Assembly: GCA_001821455.1 (NCBI GenBank)
Contig: MHLY01000003.1
Span: 10,994 to 44,876, forward strand
Length of the DNA: 33,883 nt
Direction of reading: 5' to 3'
Source: Candidatus Nealsonbacteria bacterium RBG_13_42_11
Lineage (GTDB): Bacteria; Patescibacteriota; Minisyncoccia; Minisyncoccales; RBG-13-42-11
Shown: positions 14,566 through 22,137 of the stretch, piece after piece
Numbering within the stretch: the stretch's first letter is position 1
Layout: every line of letters begins with the position of its first letter
Notes under the pieces: generated by a model
Seen by the model: the letters and a program-made list of their open reading frames with translations, nothing else
Database searches by the model: none
What the model was told of the DNA's origin: nothing
Translations under genes and position numbers: made by a program

Positions 14566-15597
14566 ATGTTTTCTTTAATTAATAAAAAACAAGGGGTAGT
14601 TTTATTCGCAATAGTGTTTATATTTGCTGGAATTTTTCTTTTTACAAATACGGTGAAAAGCCAAGACGAAAACGATGAAGAAGATACTAATAAATGCTTG
14701 GACTGGTCGTCATATTTTTCGAGCTCAGATTCCAGGTTGTCCAAAGAGGGTATCCAAAAATGTAAAGATAATTTTAGCGGAGTGGGACGCACTTATTCTT
14801 GGGAAATCGTAGAAGAAAGGGATTATTGCTACGACGTGGCAAACGGTGAAAGTTATTGCTGTCCGCTTTCGCCTTCTTGTTGTCCTGAGTGCATCATTCC
14901 TACGCCACCTGCACCCTCCCCGCCCCCCACACCAACCCCTCCACCAACAACATTAATAAAACCAACTATTATTTATCCTAAAGAAAATGCCCAGGTTTAT
15001 GCCGGTGAAATTGAACTTAAATGGAGCAATACCGGGGCAGCTTTTTATAAATATCACGTTGAAACCGGCGGTGAAATTAAAGAAGAAAAAACAATTGGTT
15101 ATTACGGTTCTAAAACAATTAATGATTTGGTGCCCGGGAATTATTCCTGGGCGGTTTGTTCCTGCAATGATACAACAGGTGAAAACTGTAATTGCAGCGA
15201 TTTAACAACGTTTCAGGTAGTTTTTGCACCAGCTGGCTTTTTCGGCGGTATAGTTCCCTGTGGCCGGAAATACGATGATCCAAACACGCCGCCACCTCAA
15301 AACGAAAGCGTGCCTTGTGAATATAAGCATGTTTTTTTACTCCTTAAAAATATACTTGATTTTATTTTATGGCAATTGGGATTAATTGTTTTGGTTTTAT
15401 TAATTTTAGCTGTTGGTGTAATTTATTATTTCTCAATGGGTGCCCCAAGCACGATGGTAGGAGTAAAATCAATTCTAAAATCAGCTGGGATCGGTTACGG
15501 AATCATGTTTTTGGCCTGGCTATTTATTAATCTGATTTTATCCCTTCTCGGCTACCAAATCAGCATTTTTGGCCGCTGGTGGCAAATACCTTTTTAA
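14566..15597 (+). CDS. VirB2-like pilin protein with cysteine-rich, proline-linker and Ig/Fn3-like ectodomain
   Basis: 343 residues in a mosaic order: signal/anchor segment (about 8-30); an acidic, cysteine-containing region (31-110) ending in a tight cluster (CC..SPSCCPEC); a proline linker (111-129); a beta-rich domain (about 130-218) starting KPTIIYPKENAQV, like Ig/Fn3 modules on bacterial surface proteins; then a pilin-like end with GGIVPCG (227-233), an amphipathic helix and two membrane helices (about 268-290 and 304-330), ending GRWWQIPF. The last part matches the small pilin at 7529-8011. It lies 33 nt before the VirB6-like gene. I infer a secretion/pilus subunit displaying a binding domain; ligand unknown. 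A TAAAAT 6 nt before the ATG may be its own promoter. Confidence 0.7.
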   Translation: MFSLINKKQGVVLFAIVFIFAGIFLFTNTVKSQDENDEEDTNKCLDWSSYFSSSDSRLSKEGIQKCKDNFSGVGRTYSWEIVEERDYCYDVANGESYCCPLSPSCCPECIIPTPPAPSPPPTPTPPPTTLIKPTIIYPKENAQVYAGEIELKWSNTGAAFYKYHVETGGEIKEEKTIGYYGSKTINDLVPGNYSWAVCSCNDTTGENCNCSDLTTFQVVFAPAGFFGGIVPCGRKYDDPNTPPPQNESVPCEYKHVFLLLKNILDFILWQLGLIVLVLLILAVGVIYYFSMGAPSTMVGVKSILKSAGIGYGIMFLAWLFINLILSLLGYQISIFGRWWQIPF

Positions 15598-15599
15598 AA

Positions 15600-15615
15600 T
15601 TTGTGGTATAATAAA
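15600..15615 (+). promoter_or_regulatory. Extended -10 promoter of the VirB6-like gene
   Basis: TTTGTGGTATAATAAA contains TGG-TATAAT (-10 hexamer 15607-15612), 18 nt before the ATG at 15631. The identical 16-mer is found upstream of the cysteine-rich gene (22113-22128). No -35 match is visible, as is usual for extended -10 promoters. Confidence 0.6.
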
Positions 15616-15630
15616 ACAACGTTCAATTAA

Positions 15631-18285
15631 ATGACGAAATTCTTAAAAACGATTTTTCAAGGCAAAAAAACTCTATTCTTAATATTAGGATTGGGATTAT
15701 TTGTGTTTTTAATGCCTTTGCCTGCCTCCGCGCAGTGGTGGAACCCATTTAGTTGGGCTGGTGATTGGGTAATGGACATTATTTATGGTATTACTCTTCG
15801 AATGATAGCGTTTTTTAACGGTTTAATTCTTTTTATTCTTGCTTTGGTTTTTGGATTTATTTATTACATCATGGCTGGTATTTTAACTTGGGCGGCACAG
15901 ATTTGTTTCAGGGTCAGTGTAATGCCTGGCGATGTTGGAGTGATTGGCGCCGGATGGACTGTTACTCGAGACTTTGCCAATATGTTCATTATTTTAATTT
16001 TGGTGTTTATCGGCTTGGCCACCATCTTAAGAATAAAGGAATATGAAGCCAAAAAACTCTTTCCGCTTTTAATCCTGATTGCTCTTTTAATCAATTTTAG
16101 TCCTGTAATTGTCGGTTTTATTGTTGACATCACAAATATTGTTACCAACTTTTTTTTAAGCCAGATTGGTTCTTGGAGTTCTAATATTTTGGACTTGGTG
16201 TGGCAAAGCGCTTGGGACTATTTTGAAACTTTAATGGATATGTGGATGAATTGGGGAAATTTTGCGGAGACACTAATTGTTACGATAGGATCTTTTCTTC
16301 ACGGTATAGTCTTGGTTTGTTTTTGGGGTTTCGCCAGTTATGTTCTTTTAATGATTTCCGGTTTATTTATTGTCCGGATTGTAATTCTTTGGATTTTGGT
16401 AATTATATCTCCTGTTGCTTTCGTTTTTTACATTCTACCAGCAACCCGAAAATACTGGAAAGAATGGTGGCAGAACCTTATCCAATGGGCAATGATCGGA
16501 ATACCAATCGGCTTTTTCCTCTACCTTTCCTTTTTGGTTTTATCTAGCAGTACTGATATAGGAGATACGTTTGTAAGCTCAAATTTGGGCAGTCAGGGAG
16601 GGCATGGAATTGAAACCGCTGCTACAAAATTAGATCTTTCAGATCTTTCTGCTAGATTTGCTGTGCTCCTTACAAACCTACTCGCTCCTATTGTTTCTTT
16701 TGTTATGCTTTATATCGGATACAAAAAAAGCAGGAAAAATATGCCCGCTTTCGCCAATGCGGTTATAGACGGAGTGCAAAAAGGAATGAAATTAGCGGGC
16801 GTAGCTGCCGTGGCAGTAGCTACCGGCGGTCTCGGATTGGCGGCTGGAGCTGGAATTGGAGGAGGATTAGCTGGAGCAGGCGGAAGACTCGCAACCATGG
16901 GTGCGAGAGTGGGACAACTCTCTGAAAAAATGCCGAAAGGTTTTAAAACTATTAGTAGGCCGTTTTCAAAAGTTGTAGGTAAGGGGATGGAATTAACAGG
17001 AAAAACTATGGAATCAGGGGGTGAAAGATTAAAAACACGTGCGGAAGGGGAATTGACGCGTAAAACTGAGCGGGGGGGAGAAGAGCTTATTAAGAAAAAT
17101 CTTTCTACGGAGGAATTGGCCCAAAAGTTCAGGGATGCCGATAAATTACCTCCTGGTACGCGCCAATTGAGGAAAGATCAAGCTGTCTATGCCTTGCTTA
17201 AAACCAAAAAATGGGACGAGGCGGTTGATAAGGGATTAATAGATAAAGATAAAGAAAAAGCACAAGATATGGGAAGAGCTTCGGCAAAGCGGATGTGGGA
17301 TAATGGAATAAAGAATCCGGCAAGATGGCTACCGGATGGGAAAATGGCGGAAATGATCGCCCCCGAAGAATGGCATAAAGGAAACGAAAAAACAAAAGAG
17401 GGAGCGGCACTTATAGACAGATCTACCCAGTTACAAGATCCGGGTATGGCAGAGCTTGGGGCAGAAAAACAGGAAGAAGGAGAAACGATACACAAAAACA
17501 TAATGGAAAATATATTAGGGAAAGTAACCCCCGATGATATCGGCCACACGAGCGCGAATTCTTTAAAAGACAAAACAACAATACGGGTTATTGTTGACAC
17601 TTTTAGTGGTAACCAATTGGGAGCAATTGCAAAAAATTTCGGGAGAGATGTTGTAAATGGCATTCAGGAAGAAATAGACCGGCGGGGAGAAACAAAAGAT
17701 GATTTTAGAAAATGGGCTATGAAAAATCCGAGGGGTGCCATGTGGACCTTCAGTAATCCTGCCCAGGAAGGAGGTTTTGGGCCTCCAAAAGGCGTAGCAG
17801 GCCAATTTGATAAAAAAGGCCTTCAAAAAATATTGGGAGAAGCTAGAGGTTTAGCGCAAACAACCCGATCTGACCAAAAAAATGAATTAAGAAAAGCTTA
17901 CAGCGGCAACGAACAAATAATGTTTAGAGATTATTATAGAAAAGATACTCCAACCCAAACTAAAGCATTAATTAGAGAAATTGTGACTGGGGCGGGGAAA
18001 ATTATCCCTACCGAAGCAGAAATTAAAGGAAGAATTGGAAGTTTTGAGAAAAAATATGACGAATTGACTAAGGAACTTGAGAAATCACAGCAAATTTTTG
18101 AGGAAACTAAAAAAAGATTTGAAGGATTAAAATCTAAACCAACAACTCCCCCGGCCGATTTAGCCGCCGTCCAACAAGAGATGATTAATGCTCGGAATAC
18201 TTTTAATGCCGGTAAAGTTAAAATTGATATTGCGCAAAAAGGATTACTTACCACAGAAAAACAAAAATTAAAAGATCTTTGGTAA
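15631..18285 (+). CDS. VirB6/TrbL-like type IV secretion channel protein with long soluble C-terminus
   Basis: 884 residues. A signal peptide (1-35, ending ASA-Q) and about seven hydrophobic helices (to about residue 370) form a polytopic membrane region with WW-rich starts, the VirB6/TrbL layout. A Gly/Ala-rich stretch (about 387-412) leads into a hydrophilic tail of roughly 470 residues that ends in a predicted coiled coil (about 800-880, Glu/Lys heptads). VirB6 proteins sit in the inner membrane and help form the translocation channel. The tail has no motif I recognise; it may be cytoplasmic and act as an adaptor, or be exported. Assignment rests on topology and neighbours (PrgI, VirB4) rather than on a strong signature. 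The stop codon abuts a hairpin serving the opposite gene. Confidence 0.72.
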   Translation: MTKFLKTIFQGKKTLFLILGLGLFVFLMPLPASAQWWNPFSWAGDWVMDIIYGITLRMIAFFNGLILFILALVFGFIYYIMAGILTWAAQICFRVSVMPGDVGVIGAGWTVTRDFANMFIILILVFIGLATILRIKEYEAKKLFPLLILIALLINFSPVIVGFIVDITNIVTNFFLSQIGSWSSNILDLVWQSAWDYFETLMDMWMNWGNFAETLIVTIGSFLHGIVLVCFWGFASYVLLMISGLFIVRIVILWILVIISPVAFVFYILPATRKYWKEWWQNLIQWAMIGIPIGFFLYLSFLVLSSSTDIGDTFVSSNLGSQGGHGIETAATKLDLSDLSARFAVLLTNLLAPIVSFVMLYIGYKKSRKNMPAFANAVIDGVQKGMKLAGVAAVAVATGGLGLAAGAGIGGGLAGAGGRLATMGARVGQLSEKMPKGFKTISRPFSKVVGKGMELTGKTMESGGERLKTRAEGELTRKTERGGEELIKKNLSTEELAQKFRDADKLPPGTRQLRKDQAVYALLKTKKWDEAVDKGLIDKDKEKAQDMGRASAKRMWDNGIKNPARWLPDGKMAEMIAPEEWHKGNEKTKEGAALIDRSTQLQDPGMAELGAEKQEEGETIHKNIMENILGKVTPDDIGHTSANSLKDKTTIRVIVDTFSGNQLGAIAKNFGRDVVNGIQEEIDRRGETKDDFRKWAMKNPRGAMWTFSNPAQEGGFGPPKGVAGQFDKKGLQKILGEARGLAQTTRSDQKNELRKAYSGNEQIMFRDYYRKDTPTQTKALIREIVTGAGKIIPTEAEIKGRIGSFEKKYDELTKELEKSQQIFEETKKRFEGLKSKPTTPPADLAAVQQEMINARNTFNAGKVKIDIAQKGLLTTEKQKLKDLW

Positions 18286-18319
18286 ATAAAATCGGGGCAG
18301 AAGAAAAGCTCCCGCCCCG
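18285..18319 (-). terminator. Terminator for the minus-strand gene at 18343-18732
   Basis: CGGGGC (18319-18314) and GCCCCG (18298-18293) form a stem with a 15-nt spacer, followed on the minus strand by ATTTTATTTA. On the plus strand no T run follows, so it should not stop the VirB6-like transcript. Confidence 0.55.
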
Positions 18320-18342
18320 AAAGTCACGTAGTGAAAGGAATG

Positions 18343-18732
18343 TTATTTGGTCTTTGATTGAAGTATTTCTCGAAGCGCCAACAGTGCTTGAGGCCTCTTT
18401 TGCGAATCTCCACTAACTTTCAAAACCTCCAGTGCTCTCCGTCGAATTTCGTAAATTAACTGGAAATCATTAGTGGCAGCAATTGCTACGGCAGCCTCAT
18501 TAAGAATGCGACCCACCTCTGACTGAACATGTTTTATTTCCACAGCCTGTGCTTTCTTGCAAACCCTATCAATCACCGAGAATGAAAGCTGTTGATCTCT
18601 CTGTAGCGTTTTCACTTGTTTAAGGGTTTTAACTGCGGTCCTTAGCGCTTCTTCTCCAATTTTTGCTTTTGGTTTTCTACCGCCCGTGATTTCTGTTTCC
18701 AGATTATTATACGCTTTTTCGAGCTTGTACAT
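18343..18732 (-). CDS. Small helical protein of unknown function, antisense within the secretion cluster
   Basis: I recognise no family. The 129-residue product (start MYKLEKAYNNLE) is basic, almost entirely helical by eye, with no membrane segment and a single cysteine. A GTG 45 nt further upstream is in frame, but I choose the ATG at 18730-18732 because GGAGGAG lies 7-9 nt before it, one of very few strong Shine-Dalgarno sequences in the window. It has a perfect -35/-10 promoter (18798-18825) and its own terminator (18285-18319). It uses several CGA/CGC arginine codons where neighbours prefer AGA/AGG, a hint of a different origin judged by eye. It stands head to head with the gene at 18830; a regulatory role is possible but nothing shows one. 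Confidence 0.7.
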   Translation of the reverse strand: MYKLEKAYNNLETEITGGRKPKAKIGEEALRTAVKTLKQVKTLQRDQQLSFSVIDRVCKKAQAVEIKHVQSEVGRILNEAAVAIAATNDFQLIYEIRRRALEVLKVSGDSQKRPQALLALREILQSKTK

Positions 18733-18797
18733 GGTTCTTTGCTCCTCCTTTCCTTTACCCTCAAATTTCCCTTTCACTATAATAAAAAACTGTCTTA

Positions 18798-18825
18798 ATT
18801 ATACAATATAATTAAAATTTGTCAA
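18798..18825 (-). promoter_or_regulatory. Consensus promoter of the antisense gene, overlapping a divergent -10 box
   Basis: Minus strand: TTGACA (18820-18825), 16-nt spacer, TATAAT (18798-18803), both perfect. On the plus strand a TATAAT lies inside the spacer (18807-18812), 17 nt before the ATG at 18830, so the two start sites should compete for polymerase. Confidence 0.75.
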
Positions 18826-18829
18826 TAAT

Positions 18830-19279
18830 ATGACCAAAGAATTAACCCAAGAACAATACTGGAAATATTTTCAAAACATTTCAGACGAATTAAAAAATGC
18901 TATTTTTTCTGATGAAACTGCCGAAAACATCTTTGATGTTTGTGATAGAAACGATTTAAGTTTGGAAAAAATTACTGAGATTGCTCGTTATAGTGGTCGA
19001 GTCTTACTTGGGGTTTTACTACCGGAAGACTTTCAGAAAACCTTGGAAAAAGAGCTGGGCTTAGAAACAGAGATTGCGAAAAAGATTGCTCATGAAATTA
19101 ATCGGTTTGTTTTTTATCCGGTCAAACCGGCCTTGGAACAATTATATAATATCGGGATTGCCACAGGAGAAAAGAAACCGGAAACGATTCCGCTAAAAAC
19201 AGGCGAGAAAGAATTACCGGCTGAAGAAAAAACAGCAACACCATCTAAAGCAGATACATATAGAGAACCGATTGAATAA
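18830..19279 (+). CDS. Conserved-type small protein of the secretion operon, unknown function
   Basis: 149 residues, soluble, mostly helical, with an acidic, Pro/Thr-containing tail (about 112-149). No signal peptide or membrane helix. No recognised motif. It is the first gene of a tight run, 2 nt ahead of the PrgI gene, then a TraC-like half-protein and VirB4, so it probably belongs to the cytoplasmic side of the secretion machine. The central part (KTLEKELGLETEIAKKIAHE) looks like a short helical module rather than an enzyme. The likely start is the ATG at 18830, downstream of a TATAAT at 18807-18812, giving a leader of about 11 nt. Confidence 0.65.
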   Translation: MTKELTQEQYWKYFQNISDELKNAIFSDETAENIFDVCDRNDLSLEKITEIARYSGRVLLGVLLPEDFQKTLEKELGLETEIAKKIAHEINRFVFYPVKPALEQLYNIGIATGEKKPETIPLKTGEKELPAEEKTATPSKADTYREPIE

Positions 19280-19281
19280 AT

Positions 19282-19695
19282 ATGCGCTTTACTGTTCCTC
19301 AATTTATTGAGCACGAAGCGAAAATAGTAGGGCCTTTAACTTTTAAACAGTTCATCTATTTCGGGATAGCGGGGAGTATTTGTTTTATTCTCTATTTTTC
19401 AGTGCCTTTTTCCGTATTTTTTCTTTCTTGTATTGTTTTAGGAATGACGGCTTTAGTTTTGGCTTTCCTAAAAATAGGCGGCCGGGGCGTACCCACCATT
19501 CTCAGCAATTTCTTAAGGTTTTCCTTAACTCCTAAAATGTATATTTGGAAAAAAAGCGAAAAACCGATTACGGTTTTTGAAAAAGAAATAAAAAAGGACA
19601 TAGATGAGGCTGAAGAGGGGCTCCCTCTAAAAATCGTCAAAGGAAGCCGGTTAAAAAAATTAAGCACTGAAATTGAAACCAAAACTAATCAATAA
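19282..19695 (+). CDS. PrgI-family inner-membrane protein of type IV secretion (VirB3-like)
   Basis: 137 residues: a short N-terminus RFTVPQFIEHEAKIVGPLTFKQ typical in shape of PrgI/VirB3 proteins (residues 2-23), two adjacent membrane helices (about 24-40 and 43-62) and a charged cytoplasmic tail that starts LTPKMYIWKK. PrgI/VirB3 proteins work with the VirB4 ATPase at the inner membrane. In this operon it directly precedes the TraC-like protein, overlapping it by one nucleotide (TAATG at 19693-19697), and VirB4 follows. No Shine-Dalgarno sequence precedes the ATG. Confidence 0.85.
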   Translation: MRFTVPQFIEHEAKIVGPLTFKQFIYFGIAGSICFILYFSVPFSVFFLSCIVLGMTALVLAFLKIGGRGVPTILSNFLRFSLTPKMYIWKKSEKPITVFEKEIKKDIDEAEEGLPLKIVKGSRLKKLSTEIETKTNQ

Positions 19696-20324
19696 TGCCA
19701 CAAGCGTCAACTCAACAATTTTTGGAAATGGAACAAGTTAAAGAGGGGGTTTTTATATTGAAAAACAAGGGTTTAAGGGGGGTAATTATGGTTTCTTCCC
19801 AGAATTTTGCCTTGAAGTCAGAAGACGAGCAGAATGCCACTATTTATCAGTTTCAGAATTTTTTAAATTCCCTTGATTTCCCCTTGGAAATTGTTGTTCA
19901 GTCAAGAACTTTGAATATTACCGGTTATCTGGAAAAATTAAAAGAGCTGGAAAAAACCCAGGAAAACGAATTATTGAAAATTCAAATCTCTGAATACCAA
20001 AAATTTATAAAAGACCTGATTGCCGGCGGACAAATTCTATCCAAGAACTTTTTTGTCGTTGTGCCTTTTAGTTTAATTGAAATTCCAGGTTTCCCGAGCG
20101 CAAAAAAGAAAACGGATGGAACGCCAAGCGAAGACCAATTCCAAAGGGCAAAATCCCAACTCTGGCAAAGAATGGAATTTGTCGCTTTAGGCTTAAGAAG
20201 GTGCGGGCTTACTTGTGCTCCTTTGAATACTTCTGATTTAATTGAACTTTTCTGGAGCTTGTATCACCCTGATGAGGCTGAGGTCGGTTATTATCCTGAA
20301 ATTCCTTCAGAATTAATCCAATGA
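19695..20324 (+). CDS. TraC-like protein corresponding to the VirB4 N-terminal domain
   Basis: 209 residues with no membrane segment. The N-terminal strand pattern (ASTQQFLEMEQVKEGVFIL, GVIMVSSQNF) and the following helices match the N-terminal domain that in classical VirB4/TraC proteins is part of the ATPase chain; here it is a separate polypeptide. It ends in an ATGA overlap (20321-20324) with the ATPase gene, which would keep the two in equal amounts. Function in VirB4: docking to the inner-membrane complex. The pair is seen in many patescibacterial clusters. Assignment is by gene order and length; individual residues are not diagnostic. Confidence 0.7.
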   Translation: MPQASTQQFLEMEQVKEGVFILKNKGLRGVIMVSSQNFALKSEDEQNATIYQFQNFLNSLDFPLEIVVQSRTLNITGYLEKLKELEKTQENELLKIQISEYQKFIKDLIAGGQILSKNFFVVVPFSLIEIPGFPSAKKKTDGTPSEDQFQRAKSQLWQRMEFVALGLRRCGLTCAPLNTSDLIELFWSLYHPDEAEVGYYPEIPSELIQ

Positions 20325-22111
20325 TAAAATTACCTTTTTTAAAATCCAAAACAAGGGTACCGGAGAAGATTTTTGAAGCGCCGGCCATCGGGGCAAAAGA
20401 CATTATTGCTCCTTCTTCAATATTGATTTCTTCCGACTATTTAAAACTCGGGAAAAGACTGGCCAAATCTTTTTTTATCTTTTCTTACCCGAGATATCTC
20501 AGTACGGCCTGGTTTTCCCCGATCATTAATATGGACACGCCCATGGATATCGGTTTTCACATTTACCCCACCGAAACCGGCCAGATGTTAAAACGGTTAA
20601 TGAAAAAAGTGGCCGAGGTTCAGGCGGAAATAATGGAAAGGCAAGAAAAGGGACTGATCAGAGACCCGGCTTTGGAAACCGCTTATCAGGACTTGGAAGG
20701 ATTAAGAGACAGATTGCAAACCGCCCAGGAAAAAATGTTCAAGTTCGGCCTTTATTTAACCGCTTACGCAAACACGGAAAAGGAATTGAAAGAAATTGAA
20801 ACCACTTTAAGGTCGGTTCTGGAATCAAGATTAATTTATATAAAACCGGCTCTTTATCAGCAAAGGGAAGGGTTCAACAGTTCTTCTCCTTACGGCTTGG
20901 ACCAATTAATGGTTCATACTTCGCTGAACACCGAGCCCATTTCTTCAACCTTTCCTTTTGTTTCTTTTGATTTAAGCTCAAACGAAGGAATTCTATATGG
21001 AATCAACAGGCACAATAATTCTTTGATTTTATTTGACAGGTTTTCCCTGGAAAACGCCAATTCTGTTGTTTTTGCCAAAGCCGGCTCCGGAAAATCCTAT
21101 GCGGTAAAATTGGAAATTTTGCGTTCTTTAATGCTGGGAGTGGATGTTATTATCTTAGACCCGGAAAACGAGTATCAGGCCTTGTCTGAGGCGGTCGGCG
21201 GTTCTTTTTTTAATATGTCTCTTGCTTCACCAAGCCATATTAATCCTTTTGATTTACCGACCCCAAGGGAAGACGAGAAACCAGAAGATGTTTTAAGGTC
21301 AAATATTATTAATTTAGTGGGACTTTTGCGAATTATGCTGGGCGGTTTGACCCCGGAAGAAGACGCGATAATTGACCGGGCTTTAACAGAAACTTATGCG
21401 GCAAAAGACATTACTCCAGACACCGACTCCAATACCTGGCAAGAAAAAATTCCTTTAATGTCTGATTTTGAGATGGTTCTTGAGGGGATGGAAGGAGGTG
21501 AATCCCTGGTAAGAAGAGTGAGGAAGTTTACTAAAGGAACTTTCTCCCAGTTCTTTAACCAGCCCACTAATGTTTCCATGGATAATGCTTTTATATCTTT
21601 CGGCATCAGGGACATGGAAGATGAGCTGCGTCCCATAGCCATGTTTATCATTATGAGATTTATCTGGAATAAAGTCCGCTCGGAATTGAAAAAAAGAATC
21701 TTGGTGATTGATGAGGCCTGGTGGCTGATGCGAACCGAGGACGGCGCCTCTTTCCTCTTCGGTATCTGCAAAAGAGCCAGGAAATACTGGCTGGGAGTAA
21801 CCACTATTACCCAGGATGTAAATGATTTTATGAAATCCAATTACGGCCAGCCGATTATTACCAATTCCTCAATCCAGCTTTTAATGAAGCAGTCGCCGGC
21901 TACTATTGATGTACTGAAAAAAACTTTCAACCTAACCGAAGAAGAAAAATATCTGTTATTGGAGGCCGAGGTAGGGGAAGGAATATTTTTCGCCGGCCAA
22001 AAGCACGTAGCAATAGCGGTAAAAGCTTCTTATACCGAAGATCAGTTTATCACCACTGCCCCGGAAGAGGTCGCAAAAATAAAAATGGCTCGGGGAGAAA
22101 CGGCTTTATAG
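20321..22111 (+). CDS. virB4: VirB4-family type IV secretion ATPase
   Basis: 596 residues. Walker A is AKAGSGKS (252-259), Walker B is RILVIDEAWWL (459-469), followed by the motif TTITQDVNDF (494-503) and a C-terminal regulatory tail. The N-terminal region (about 35-240) holds the remaining part of the VirB4 fold, including a coiled coil (about 90-140). VirB4 ATPases power pilus assembly and substrate transfer at the inner membrane. The first Walker residue is Ala, which the consensus allows. The preceding TraC-like gene supplies the missing N-terminal domain. No VirD4-type coupling protein and no VirB11 are in the window. A promoter for the next gene begins 2 nt after the stop codon. Confidence 0.93.
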   Translation: MIKLPFLKSKTRVPEKIFEAPAIGAKDIIAPSSILISSDYLKLGKRLAKSFFIFSYPRYLSTAWFSPIINMDTPMDIGFHIYPTETGQMLKRLMKKVAEVQAEIMERQEKGLIRDPALETAYQDLEGLRDRLQTAQEKMFKFGLYLTAYANTEKELKEIETTLRSVLESRLIYIKPALYQQREGFNSSSPYGLDQLMVHTSLNTEPISSTFPFVSFDLSSNEGILYGINRHNNSLILFDRFSLENANSVVFAKAGSGKSYAVKLEILRSLMLGVDVIILDPENEYQALSEAVGGSFFNMSLASPSHINPFDLPTPREDEKPEDVLRSNIINLVGLLRIMLGGLTPEEDAIIDRALTETYAAKDITPDTDSNTWQEKIPLMSDFEMVLEGMEGGESLVRRVRKFTKGTFSQFFNQPTNVSMDNAFISFGIRDMEDELRPIAMFIIMRFIWNKVRSELKKRILVIDEAWWLMRTEDGASFLFGICKRARKYWLGVTTITQDVNDFMKSNYGQPIITNSSIQLLMKQSPATIDVLKKTFNLTEEEKYLLLEAEVGEGIFFAGQKHVAIAVKASYTEDQFITTAPEEVAKIKMARGETAL

Positions 22112-22112
22112 T

Positions 22113-22128
22113 TTTGTGGTATAATAAA
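22113..22128 (+). promoter_or_regulatory. Extended -10 promoter of the cysteine-rich pilin-like gene
   Basis: TTTGTGGTATAATAAA with TGG-TATAAT (-10 hexamer 22120-22125), 12 nt before the ATG at 22138; predicted leader about 6 nt. Identical over 16 bases to the element before the VirB6-like gene (15600-15615). Confidence 0.6.
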
Positions 22129-22137
22129 TAAAATTCT

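Noticed and set aside
20321..22111. Apparent loss of the first glycine in the VirB4 Walker A motif
   Set aside because: The consensus allows Ala or Gly at that position, and the rest of the loop (GSGKS) is intact.
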